Shown here: positions 17,213 through 25,795 of the stretch, piece by piece
How positions within the stretch are numbered: the stretch's first letter is position 1
Layout: each line of letters opens with the position of its first letter
Assembly: GCF_017743935.1 (NCBI RefSeq)
Contig: NZ_JAGHRE010000014.1
Span: forward strand, 32,986-96,985
Length of the DNA: 64,000 nucleotides
Source of the DNA: Tropicibacter sp. R16_0
Lineage (GTDB): Bacteria; Pseudomonadota; Alphaproteobacteria; Rhodobacterales; Rhodobacteraceae
Direction: 5' to 3'
Translations under genes and position numbers: made by a program
Notes under the pieces: generated by a model
The model's database searches: none
Seen by the model: the letters and a program-made list of their open reading frames with translations, nothing else
What the model was told of the DNA's origin: nothing

Positions 17213-17353
17213 GCTTTCAACGGCCAACAAATTTGCCCGAAGATCTGTCACGGGTCGCGCCCGTGGCAGGTTCTTGACAGCCGCAACAGGCGATTTCCGG
17301 ATCTGCCTGCTTGGGTACCATTTGATCCTTAGAAAAAAAGACAGGACCAAAAA

Positions 17354-17794
17354 ATGAAAGACAGTTCAGCCCTTCTTGAAGAAATAGGAATGTCGGTCAA
17401 TGACCTTGAAGACTTGGTCAGGTATTCTTCCATCCACGATGTGTGGGAGGAGTTTGGTGAATACCGAACCATCAGGCGTTCCGCCCGACCGGGGGAGTTC
17501 GGAGTATTGGAAATATGCCACTCCGATGAAGATTTTGCACTTTCAGTTCTTCTGCCCTTCGACCAGGAAGGCGCGCTGCAAGGACAATGTCGTGTCGCTC
17601 TGTCAGACCGGTACAGAGAGCTTGTTTGCAGAAAGATTGATGTTGAGACCAGCAGCGAAATCTATGCTGAAGTCGAGAGTGAAATCCTCAAATCTCTGCC
17701 CGATCTTTCATGGGAACTCGTTTTGGGTGCAGCTTTCTGCACTGGCGACCACATCCACTCTGTGAGACGCGAAACCGGCCTTCTTCGGACTTGA
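17354..17794 (+). CDS. Hypothetical acidic protein
   Basis: 146 aa from ATG 17354, with ACAGGACC about 6 bases upstream. Acidic, with a single Cys-containing C-terminal helix (SWELVLGAAFCTGDHIHS). No domain recognised. The 140-base gap before it carries an 11-bp near-perfect stem (ATCTGTCACGGG / CCCGTGGCAGGT, around 17243-17271) of the sort seen before other genes of this run. Confidence 0.6.
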   Translation: MKDSSALLEEIGMSVNDLEDLVRYSSIHDVWEEFGEYRTIRRSARPGEFGVLEICHSDEDFALSVLLPFDQEGALQGQCRVALSDRYRELVCRKIDVETSSEIYAEVESEILKSLPDLSWELVLGAAFCTGDHIHSVRRETGLLRT

Positions 17795-17969
17795 GGGCGT
17801 CCAAACAGGTCTGATCGGTTTCGCCGATAGCAGGGTGACCCACACGGCCCGAAAGCCGCTCTTCAGGCAGCCATACACTCTTACCAAGACCGATCAGAAC
17901 GCTTAACTTTTTTCCTTCTGGAAAAACCGGATGAACCCATGTCCTTTCTACAAACAGGTAGGAAAACAC

Positions 17970-18659
17970 ATGAAGATCATCATACATGACGACCAATACA
18001 TCTCCTTTCCGTTCGAACTGAAAGACGCGTTTCGGGAGGCCTTTCCAAACGCGAAATGGAATCCGACACGTCGGGAATGGAAAGTGGTCAAGGGCGCCGA
18101 ACAGCGCCTCGCGGATTGGGTGAAAGAGGTTGAAGCCTCCGGCCTCCTTCAGGAAATGCTGGATCAGGAAACTGCGCGATTGTCGGAGGAAGAGGTCCTG
18201 CGGCTTCAGATCCGCCTGTCCAAACTGAAATATGACATTACCGTTGAGGAAGACGTCACCGAGCGTGCAGCGGAGGCAGAATTGCGGGCAGTGCAGCTGA
18301 AAGAGCAGTTGGCCGGGCTCGAAAAACAGCTTCGCACTCGGAAAGAGGCAAGAAGCCAGGCCGAGGCAGAGAAAGCCAAAGCAAAGGCAGAGGTGATGGT
18401 GATCCTGCGAGACGTCGCGGATGTTGACGAAATCGAATGCCTGCGGATGGGGATGAAGTCAGATTGGCGATCCATCAAGGCTGTCAACAAGGACCGGTTT
18501 GAAGAAAAACAAAACCGTCTGCGTGAAATCCGCGACGATCTTGAAACTGTCGGCCTGTATTCCGAGGCGCTCTCCAAGGCGATTTCGGCAAACTACAACC
18601 GTCGAGACCGGGATCTTCCGGATCTCTCCGTCGAGCTCGAGTTTGAACTAGACGAATAA
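17970..18659 (+). CDS. Coiled-coil protein with HARP-like N-terminus
   Basis: 229 aa from ATG 17970 (AGGTAGGAAAACAC upstream); the longer frame from 17931 lacks a site. Residues 1-45 (MKIIIHDDQYISFPF then AFPNAKWNPTRREWKV) have the beta pattern and W..TRREW of small DNA-annealing HARP/DUF5710-type modules. Residues 55-165 form a long coiled coil (LRLQIRLSKLKYDI ... EKQLRTRKEARSQAEAEKAK). A nucleic-acid-binding structural protein is plausible; the N-terminal assignment is tentative. Confidence 0.6.
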   Translation: MKIIIHDDQYISFPFELKDAFREAFPNAKWNPTRREWKVVKGAEQRLADWVKEVEASGLLQEMLDQETARLSEEEVLRLQIRLSKLKYDITVEEDVTERAAEAELRAVQLKEQLAGLEKQLRTRKEARSQAEAEKAKAKAEVMVILRDVADVDEIECLRMGMKSDWRSIKAVNKDRFEEKQNRLREIRDDLETVGLYSEALSKAISANYNRRDRDLPDLSVELEFELDE

Positions 18660-18886
18660 TCCGAAACCCAGTTTGGCATGGAGCTGGCGCGTGTGTCAGC
18701 TTCCTGCCAACCATATGTTGGCTTCATTGCCGCTGAATGGTCGCTGACAGCTGGCGGGCGGCCCCTTCGAAAACACTGCTCCGTCAAACTTGCGCCCCTG
18801 GCACTTGGTGTCTTGTTACTCTGGAAACCCCCGGGACCCGCAATGCGACATGCCTATGCTTCAAGACCAGCGTTCATCTGGTTCAT

Positions 18887-18912
18887 AATACCCGGGTGCT
18901 AGGCCGGGTATT
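18887..18912. terminator. Probable rho-independent terminator, bidirectional
   Basis: AATACCCGG and CCGGGTATT pair perfectly over 9 bp around an 8-base loop, followed by CCGTTTTGTT on the plus strand. It lies between the 3' ends of convergent genes ending at 18659 (+) and 18954 (-). Confidence 0.7.
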
Positions 18913-18953
18913 CCGTTTTGTTGCTACGAGCCAGACGGCCTCAATAGCAACTG

Positions 18954-19469
18954 TCAGAGAGCCCAATACACTCTCATTTCGACAACGATGCGCTTCCCAC
19001 TGCCGAAGTCCTCCGGGCGCGCATCGCATGGTTCTTCTTCCTGGCTGTCGTAGTAGAAGCTGTCGGTTGCAAAACCTGGGACGCGGCTACGCTCAAGAGA
19101 CCAAAGGGTGGTTTTGTGGATATCATCGTGGCCCTGGCGGTAGCTCGCACCTGTTTCCAGGCTGGTTGACAACCAATCTTTGATTTCGGCCGTCGAGCCA
19201 GATGCGTTGTATGCTTCGATGAGGAAATCCGGCAACCCCGTGCATTCGGACAGCACTTTTGAAAAAGATGTGGTCCAGTCAGCATCAAGACGCTCAGACG
19301 CGATCCAGTCGAGTTCGATCGAACACTCATCCAGATCGTCATAGGGTGCGATTTCGTCAGAGATCAGATCATAAAGCCCGCTTTCAAGCTCTTCGAGCGA
19401 TGCTGCTGCTGGAATGTCCAACTGCGCTTCGTCGAACAAAACAAACTTTGACGTGTAAGGGTGTCCCAT
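18954..19469 (-). CDS. Hypothetical acidic protein
   Basis: 171 aa from ATG 19469 with AAGGAG 8 bases upstream. Strongly acidic (LEELESGLYDLISDEIAPYDDLDECSIELDW). C-terminal half has beta-rich segments ending GKRIVVEMRVYWAL. No family recognised. Its leader shares a 20-base motif with the 27-aa ORF at 12556-12639. It is the last gene before the insertion-sequence debris that ends the island-like region. Confidence 0.6.
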   Translation of the reverse strand: MGHPYTSKFVLFDEAQLDIPAAASLEELESGLYDLISDEIAPYDDLDECSIELDWIASERLDADWTTSFSKVLSECTGLPDFLIEAYNASGSTAEIKDWLSTSLETGASYRQGHDDIHKTTLWSLERSRVPGFATDSFYYDSQEEEPCDARPEDFGSGKRIVVEMRVYWAL

Positions 19470-19495
19470 CGATATTCTCCTTGTTTCAGTGACAA

Positions 19496-19515
19496 GAAGG
19501 AAGTGGGTTCGTTCG
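19496..19515 (-). repeat. Shared 20-base leader motif, copy 2
   Basis: One base differs from 12667-12686. It begins 27 bases upstream of the ATG at 19469 and runs in the same orientation relative to the gene as copy 1. Confidence 0.5.
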
Positions 19516-19641
19516 CAGATCGCGAAAGAATTTTTTTACATAAAATGGATTATGAGGTGATCTTATGTACGTGGGAGCGCGCTACCCTGAAGTGCGACTT
19601 TTGTTAGAAAACAACGTGTTGTATAACGAGAGGATATTGCC

Positions 19642-20645
19642 ATTGGTGCTGTTTATTCGCAACTGTCGCTGTCTGAACGCCGTAGAATAGAAAACTGGTG
19701 GCACGCGAATGTCCCTGTGCAAAAATGGCGCGGGTTCTGAAACGCCATAAATCGTCTATCTTTCGTGAGATTAAGCGCAACTTCTGGGCGGATGACTCCC
19801 TTCCTCGGAAGTACGCAGGCTACTTCGGATCGGTCGCTCATCTGTATGCTCAGAAGCGCCGTTCCGTTCAACGTAAGCTCATCCGTCATCCCGATCTGTG
19901 TCGTCGTGTTGTTGCGCGTCTAAAGAACGGTTGGACGCCCGAACAGATCGGCAATCGGATGATCTATGAAGGCGCAAAGTTGCGTGTCTGCGAGGAAACG
20001 ATCTATCGCTACATCTATTCCAAGGAAGGCATGGCGCAGGAGCTGTGGTGGTACCTGCGCGAGCATCGCAAATCGCGCAGATCGCGTCGTGCCAGAAAAC
20101 GCCGGGCTCCAAAGTTTGACCGCGATGTCAGTATCCTGTTCCGCCCAGATGATGTGGCCCACAGACGCCAGTTCGGCCATTGGGAAGGTGATTTAGTCCT
20201 GTTCAAGCAGCGCTTTGGGCAGACAAACATCACATCTCTTGTCGCGCGGATCAGCCGCTTCACGGTCCTGCTGAAGAATCTGAACAAGCGCACGAAGCCT
20301 GTTATGGGCAAAATCATGAACGCTGTGCGTGACCTGCCCCACCTGGCGCGTAGGTCGATCACGTTTGACCGAGGAACTGAGTTCGTCAGCTGGCCGCATC
20401 TGCAAGCAGAAATCGGAAGGCAAACATGGTTTTGCGACCCCTCTTCACCTTGGCAAAAAGGCACCGTCGAGAACACCAATCGAAGGGTGCGAAGATGGCT
20501 CCCCCGCAAACGCGACATCACGGCGGTCTCAGATCATGAATTAAAGATGATCTGCGACCGCCTCAACAATACACCCCGCAAATGCCTCGGATGGAAGACG
20601 TCGGCAGAAGTCTTCAGAGAAAAGATGATGGAAGAGGTGGGATGA
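19642..20645 (+). pseudogene. IS30-family transposase, frameshifted
   Basis: The downstream frame (ATG 19725 on) gives KMARVLKRHKSSIFREIKRN, the IS30 N-terminal HTH, then WTPEQIGNRM, ETIYRYIYS, and the DDE triad in HWEGDLV, TFDRGTEF and KGTVENTN. The true N-terminus (GAVYSQLSLSERRRIENWW...VPVQK) is in another frame from 19645. It joins the rest only if one A is restored to the run at 19721-19725. The codon before GAVYS is ATT where ATG is expected. The left flank CTACCCTGAAGTGCGACTTTTG (around 19580) may be the left terminal repeat; I find no matching right end. Either inactive or dependent on slippage at the A-run. Confidence 0.8.
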
Positions 20646-20651
20646 CGCCCC

Positions 20652-21000
20652 TACCCTGATGCCAGACAAGAGTCGCGGTTCAAATATCGCTCACACCAGC
20701 CTGTGCGTGTCAGCCATGAGACGATCTATGCCTACGTTTACAGCGCTGAAGGTCAATCAGAACCACGCGCCCGTCATCAGCACAGTCGAAGAAAGAAACG
20801 GCAGCCGCGTTTTGCCAGACATCCCAGAAGCTATGAATTTCCGTTGGATCGGTCCATCCATGAGCGTCCAGACTACGTGAAGACACGTGAGAATTTCGGC
20901 GAATGGGAAGGCGATTTGATGATCTTCGAACGCTCTCAGGACACGATGAACCTCGCCTCACTTGCCGAACGCAAAACGCGGTTTGCGGTTCTAAAAACGG
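20652..21000 (+). pseudogene. Fragment of a second IS30-family transposase
   Basis: In one frame the sequence reads QPVRVSHETIYAYVYSAEGQ, later RENFGEWEGDLMIFERSQ and NLASLAERKTRFAVLK, all IS30 landmarks including the first DDE aspartate, but clearly a different subgroup from the preceding transposase. The N-terminal HTH and everything after the first Asp region are missing. From about 21000 to 21247 no further homology is visible. Evidently a decayed copy abutting the first. Confidence 0.7.
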
Positions 21001-21247
21001 GTCAACCAAGAGATCTTCGAGGGAATACGCCTTACTTCGACAATTGCGCTTTCACCTCTGCACAAACTTGTCGGCGGAACTCGAAAGGTTCCTCGCTTCC
21101 TTGGTTTGTGCAACCGGGAAACGTAAAGCTACAAACCTTCGTGGACCGGTTCGCCATCGAAGAGTGCGGTCGGTTGTGTACCGGTCGCTTGGGCAAGGGT
21201 GATATCGTCGGGGGTGTAAGATCAGAAAGCACTCATTGGTGTAACCC

Positions 21248-22081
21248 TCAGGTATGTTGGGTAAGCCCCAAGATAGAGCGCGCTTCGGTATGTGTCGCAA
21301 CCGAGCGGTCAAATCTGGCGCATATTTCGGCTGTGCGCTTTACGAGGGCGGCGTTTGATGGAGCGAGTCTGTCTCGGTCGAGGCGTATGTTGTCCTCCAA
21401 ACCCGTGCGGGCGTGTCCACCGGAGGCGATGGACCACTCGTTGATCCTGGTCTGTTCCCGGCCTATCCCTGCCGCGCACCAAGGCGCGCCAGGAAACAAG
21501 CGACCAACTGTCTTCACATAGAAGTCAAACACATGCTTGTCTGCGGGCATAGCATTTTTGACGCCCATCACGAACTGCACATAGGGCGTTCCAACTAGCT
21601 GACCTTTGTCCATCATATCCCGCGCTTTGAGAATGTGGCTCAAATCGAACGCCTCGATCTCAGGTTTGACGTTGTACATCAGCATTTCGGCGGCCAGCCA
21701 GTCGACGAGGTCAGGCGGATTTTCATAGACGCGGGTTGGGAAGTTATTCGAACCAACTGAGAGGGACGCCATTTCAGGCTTAAGCGCCAGCATTCCACCG
21801 CGCGTTTTCCCGGCGCCGGAGCGACCGCCGGTCGAGAACTGGATGATCATACCGGGGCAATACTTTTCTAGCCCTTCTTTCAGTCGCGCGAACCTCTCGG
21901 GATCTGACGATGGCGTCTGATCGTCATTGCGCACATGGGCATGGCAGATCGTGGCGCCCGCCTCGAAGGCCTCATGTGTGCTCTCGATCTGTTCCGAAAC
22001 TGAGATCGGCACTGCTGGGTTGTCTTCTTTTCGGGGTAAAGAGCCGGTAATGGCCACGCAGATGATGCACGGTGTGTTCAT
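21248..22081 (-). CDS. Beta-keto acid cleavage enzyme (BKACE, DUF849)
   Basis: 277 aa. The family binds a divalent metal; here the first ligands are His47 and His49 in ICHAHVR and a later Glu lies in GLEDNI. The TIM-barrel pattern FSTGGRSGAG and ENPPDLVDWLA fits the family. BKACEs condense a beta-keto acid with acetyl-CoA, releasing acetoacetate and a new acyl-CoA. The start overlaps the dioxygenase stop as ATGA, so it is translationally coupled and is the last gene of the operon. The logical substrate is 3-oxoadipate made by the upstream enzymes, giving succinyl-CoA and acetoacetate (inference). Length is near the family norm of 270-310. Confidence 0.85.
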   Translation of the reverse strand: MNTPCIICVAITGSLPRKEDNPAVPISVSEQIESTHEAFEAGATICHAHVRNDDQTPSSDPERFARLKEGLEKYCPGMIIQFSTGGRSGAGKTRGGMLALKPEMASLSVGSNNFPTRVYENPPDLVDWLAAEMLMYNVKPEIEAFDLSHILKARDMMDKGQLVGTPYVQFVMGVKNAMPADKHVFDFYVKTVGRLFPGAPWCAAGIGREQTRINEWSIASGGHARTGLEDNIRLDRDRLAPSNAALVKRTAEICARFDRSVATHTEARSILGLTQHT

Positions 22082-22920
22082 GATTTCACCATCACAAAGT
22101 CAAAAGAGGCGCGCCACTGGGTTTTTTCCGTGTTTGGTTCAAACGGAGCAATCAGGGATTCCTTGACCCCAAACACCGCGTCGGAGCTGAGCCATTTGTC
22201 TTCGCCATCGAATATGTGCGTTACGATTTTCTCATAGCCTGGTGCGGTAATGAGAAAATGCAGGTGGGCGGGACGGTTCGGGTGCCGACCCAAAGCGCTC
22301 AGCATTTTTCCGACCGGGCCGTCATCGGGGATCGGATATGCAACCGGTTTGATGCCTACAAAGGAATAGATCCCGTCCGCCTCAGTGATAAAGCGCCCAC
22401 GATTGTTAAACTTCGGTTGGATGTCTGGTTGCTGCACATCGTAGTAGCCATCGGCATTGTCAGACCAAACATCGACCGTGGCGCCCTGGATCGGATTGCC
22501 GTCGATATCGACAACGCGGCCTTCGAATAGGCAACTCTCACCTTTGCTCTCCAGGTTGATGCTGTCGCCCATCGCTCGGATCGGAGCTTCAGCGACATGG
22601 AAGGGGCCAAAAACCGTGTTTTCGGTGGCGCCCGACGGACGCCGGTTGTTAATCGCATCAACCAGCATGGAAACCCCGAGCGTGTCGGACAGCAGGATGA
22701 ACTCCTGTCTTTCCGGCGAGCAAATTTGCCCCGTGCGGGTCAGGAATTCAATCGCGAGATCCCATTCCTCTTGCCTAAGATCAATATCCTTCGCAAAGGC
22801 ATGAAGGTGGCGCACGAGCGAGCTCATCACCTCGGCAAGGCGCGGATTGATATTGTCGCCCATCCGTGCATTGACGGCCTCGGCAGAGTCTTCTTCTGTG
22901 AAGTAGCTTTCCTTGGTCAT
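22078..22920 (-). CDS. Intradiol ring-cleavage dioxygenase, probably hydroxyquinol 1,2-dioxygenase
   Basis: 280 aa from the second ATG (22920), because TAAGGGG directly abuts the first ATG (22926) but is 6 bases from the second. The four Fe(III) ligands show the canonical spacing: Tyr159 (DGYYDVQ), Tyr195 (PVAYPIP), His219 and His221 (RPAHLHF). The N-terminal helical linker (1-95) supports a dimer, as in catechol and hydroxyquinol dioxygenases. Maleylacetate reductase in the same operon points to hydroxyquinol as substrate, cleaved to maleylacetate; chlorocatechol or catechol are alternatives. Confidence 0.85.
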   Translation of the reverse strand: MTKESYFTEEDSAEAVNARMGDNINPRLAEVMSSLVRHLHAFAKDIDLRQEEWDLAIEFLTRTGQICSPERQEFILLSDTLGVSMLVDAINNRRPSGATENTVFGPFHVAEAPIRAMGDSINLESKGESCLFEGRVVDIDGNPIQGATVDVWSDNADGYYDVQQPDIQPKFNNRGRFITEADGIYSFVGIKPVAYPIPDDGPVGKMLSALGRHPNRPAHLHFLITAPGYEKIVTHIFDGEDKWLSSDAVFGVKESLIAPFEPNTEKTQWRASFDFVMVKS

Positions 22921-22930
22921 GATCATCCCC

Positions 22931-24688
22931 TTAGCGAGCCAGCACTGCGCTTAGCGCACGCTTGAGTTCTGCTACCGGATTTGCGGCCATGTCTTCGACG
23001 CGCCAAGCGACGTGCTGGTCGGGGCGTACGAGCAGACAGCCGGTATCTCCGATTTCGCTCGCGCGTGCCCAGTCTCCGGTGTGATCGACATAGGTCTGCC
23101 GAGGACCGATCACATGTACGCGCAGAGGCACTCCGATTTCGGCTGAAACTTGGTGTGCGGCCTCGACCCAGGCCTCGCCGCCAATACCGGTCAGAATTGT
23201 GAACCGTCCTCGTCCGCACAAATCCAGGGTGGACATTTTGGTGCCAGTAGTGTGCTCGAAAACCCAGACATGCGGAATGCGGGCGCCGGGCCATGTGGTG
23301 GGTTGGTAGTGCAGCTCGGCGTCAAGCTCGAAAGCAGGTTCCATCTGGCCATCCGTCAAAATCGCGTCTGATTTGTATCGCTGGTTCATTTCCACCCCAT
23401 GGGCGTCGAACTCGTACTTCTTGAATGCGATGGCTTCCCGGATCGCTACGCGTTGCTTTTCAGCCTCCGCGCCAGCATCACAACGCGCGTCCATATTGGC
23501 CTTGATCACCTCGTGGTCTGTGTCGCCGGTCATGCCAAGACTTTCAAAAATCGGTCCAAACTCGCTAATCGACTGGTTCGCACGGGTGACGATCTGCTTC
23601 GCCACCGGAGCGCGTTCAACACTGTAACTGTCCAGGAGCGCTGCGCCGGCCTCGCCTCTTATCACGGCGGCCAGTTTCCAAGCGAGGTTAAACCCATCCT
23701 GAATAGAAGTGTTCGAGCCAAGCCCGTTTGATGGCGGGTGGCGGTGGGCTGCGTCGCCCATAATGAACACGCGATCCTTTTGCATATGGGTCGCGTACAT
23801 GTTGTTTACAGTCCAAGTATTGGCGCTCAGCAGCTCAATCTCAAGGTCCGGATCACCCACCAGCTGGCGCGCCACCTGAGTGGCCATCGCCTCATCCACC
23901 ACAGGCGGATCTTCGTTGATGTCGTACCCCCAGACAATCAGCCACTCGTTCCAAGGCCGGACCATGCGCACGAGACCCATGCCAATCCCCCCTACGTCGG
24001 AGCCCGGCTGCATCACCCAATAAAGTACGGACGGGCGATGTGCGACGTATTTGGACAGATCAGCACGGAACACGATATTCATCGAACCGCCAACACCCAT
24101 CTGACCCTCGAACGGCAGCCCACAATGCTCTGCGACCATGGAGTTCCCGCCATCGGCGCCGATCAGGTATTTTGACCGGATCTGAAACTCTCGCCCTGAG
24201 AGACGGTCTCGGCAAGTGGTTGTCACGCCGTCTTCGTCTTGTTCATGGTTGAGATATTCGGTGCTCATCCTTGCTTGAGTGCCGCGTTTGCAGGCCGTGC
24301 CAAACAAAATCGGCTCCATAAAGGTTTGTGGCAGATCATTCATCATGGTTGGGCTGGAAAGCATGTGCTCTGCTTTGGAAAGCGGGTGATTTCCCCAGCT
24401 TTTCATTCGCCCAATTTCTTCGCCCGCAAGGCTTTCGCAGAAAACGTTCTCTCCCATCAGGTCCTGATGCGCAGCGTGCATATAGGCTTCGGCTTCCACC
24501 TCATGACCCAGATCGCGCAGCACCTCCATCGTTCGTTGATTGGTGATATGCGCCCGGGGCGTGTTGGCCAGCCAGCGGTAGCGGTTGATGACTATATTAT
24601 CGATCCCATAAGAGGAGAGCAGCGCAGCGGTCACAGACCCCGCAGGCCCGGTTCCAATGATCAGAACGTCGGTTTCAATCTCAGCCAT
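22931..24688 (-). CDS. FAD-dependent aromatic hydroxylase (TfdB/phenol monooxygenase type)
   Basis: 585 aa. FAD motifs are GTGPAGS (12-18), YLIGADGG (175-182) and DRVFIMGDAAHRHPP (about 304-318). The C-terminal thioredoxin-like domain (WVFEHTTGTKMSTLDLCGRG, DQHVAWR) is typical of the phenol hydroxylase/2,4-dichlorophenol 6-monooxygenase group. It would use NAD(P)H and O2 to ortho-hydroxylate a phenol. With the dioxygenase 10 bases downstream, it probably supplies hydroxyquinol, for example from resorcinol or a related diphenol (inference). Start has AGAGGAG upstream. Confidence 0.85.
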   Translation of the reverse strand: MAEIETDVLIIGTGPAGSVTAALLSSYGIDNIVINRYRWLANTPRAHITNQRTMEVLRDLGHEVEAEAYMHAAHQDLMGENVFCESLAGEEIGRMKSWGNHPLSKAEHMLSSPTMMNDLPQTFMEPILFGTACKRGTQARMSTEYLNHEQDEDGVTTTCRDRLSGREFQIRSKYLIGADGGNSMVAEHCGLPFEGQMGVGGSMNIVFRADLSKYVAHRPSVLYWVMQPGSDVGGIGMGLVRMVRPWNEWLIVWGYDINEDPPVVDEAMATQVARQLVGDPDLEIELLSANTWTVNNMYATHMQKDRVFIMGDAAHRHPPSNGLGSNTSIQDGFNLAWKLAAVIRGEAGAALLDSYSVERAPVAKQIVTRANQSISEFGPIFESLGMTGDTDHEVIKANMDARCDAGAEAEKQRVAIREAIAFKKYEFDAHGVEMNQRYKSDAILTDGQMEPAFELDAELHYQPTTWPGARIPHVWVFEHTTGTKMSTLDLCGRGRFTILTGIGGEAWVEAAHQVSAEIGVPLRVHVIGPRQTYVDHTGDWARASEIGDTGCLLVRPDQHVAWRVEDMAANPVAELKRALSAVLAR

Positions 24689-24718
24689 AGGTTTCTCCTC
24701 TGCAGGTCTTAGGTCGTT

Positions 24719-25795
24719 TTAGTATTTGGAAGTGTCGAGCGGGCCGCCACTCAGGCGACGGCGTATCGGGAAGAGTTGGATGCCCGTTTTTTCAGTGATC
24801 AGCCCCCATAGGCCTCGGGGTGCAAAGAGCATAACGACGATACCGATGATGCCGAGGGTGAAGAGGTACCAGCTGCCGTAATCCGCCAGCAAAGATTGCA
24901 GCAGGAAGAAGATGATGACGCCGATGATCGGCCCCTCGATCGTGCCAATCCCGCCAATGATCACGATAAAGAGAACATAGGCAGTCCAGTCCGTGACGCT
25001 GAACGCGGCATCCGGGCTGATCCTCGCCTTTTGCACATAGATCAGCGCGCCTGCGAGACCGGTGCCAAAAGCCGAAGTCAGAAAGACAAACCATTTCATA
25101 CGCCCAGCATCCACGCCCACCGATTTCGCAGCCTCCGGATTGTCCCGAACGGCCGAAAGCGCAAGACCTGGCTTGGAGCGTAGAAGCGCGTAGATTGCGA
25201 TGATGGTGGCCACTGCTAGGGCGAGTGCGAGCCAGTAGGTCAGGATGTCCCGCGCCGCTGAATTGCGCACGTCAAACAACTCTGCGATCCACTCGGTGGC
25301 CCACATCTCGCGCGTGGCGGATCGCGGCAAGGACGTACCAGTGCCGCCACCAAGCGCTTTGACCTGCGCCATCACCAGACGCATCACCTCGGCGATGACC
25401 CAAGTACCAATGGCAAAATAGGGGCCTTGCAAACGGAAGGCAAAAAAAGCGGTCGGAACAGCCACAATGAGCGAAGCCAGCCCGCCCAGTAAAATTGCAG
25501 GGATTGGATCGATACCCGCCAGGATCACACCACCGAACATCGCATAGGCGCCCATGCCAACGAAGGCCTGTTGCCCAATCGAGACCATCCCGCCATAGCC
25601 TGCAAGAAGGTTCCAGAATTGTGCGAGAACCAGCATCGTCAAGATAAAGAACATGTCCTGAATCAACACCCGCCCAGCAAAAAACGGCAGGATGATCAAC
25701 ACGGCAATCAGGGCCACAGCCAACATCATGGTGATCTGAGAAGCCCGAGTTTGCGTTGTGACGAAATAGGGCGTGGAAGGTGTATGGGTATGCAT
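24719..25795 (-). CDS. livM: Branched-chain amino acid/aromatic ABC transporter permease, LivM type
   Basis: 358 aa with about nine membrane helices (for example MMLAVALIAVLIILPFF, DMFFILTMLVLAQFWNLLAGYGG). The GYGGMVSIGQQAFVGMGAYA stretch is the LivM signature. ATG overlaps the LivH stop by one base (TGATG). Symbol denotes family, not a proven substrate; the operon setting suggests uptake of an aromatic compound. Confidence 0.85.
   Translation of the reverse strand: MHTHTPSTPYFVTTQTRASQITMMLAVALIAVLIILPFFAGRVLIQDMFFILTMLVLAQFWNLLAGYGGMVSIGQQAFVGMGAYAMFGGVILAGIDPIPAILLGGLASLIVAVPTAFFAFRLQGPYFAIGTWVIAEVMRLVMAQVKALGGGTGTSLPRSATREMWATEWIAELFDVRNSAARDILTYWLALALAVATIIAIYALLRSKPGLALSAVRDNPEAAKSVGVDAGRMKWFVFLTSAFGTGLAGALIYVQKARISPDAAFSVTDWTAYVLFIVIIGGIGTIEGPIIGVIIFFLLQSLLADYGSWYLFTLGIIGIVVMLFAPRGLWGLITEKTGIQLFPIRRRLSGGPLDTSKY

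Noticed and set aside
15737..17350. 537-aa minus-strand frame opposite the 15890 and 16631 genes
   Set aside because: Both plus-strand genes have strong ribosome binding sites and sensible products; the long antisense frame is a GC-rich coding artefact without motifs.
21000..21247. Continuation of the second IS30 transposase
   Set aside because: After the RFAVL region none of the three frames keeps transposase motifs; treated as unassigned.
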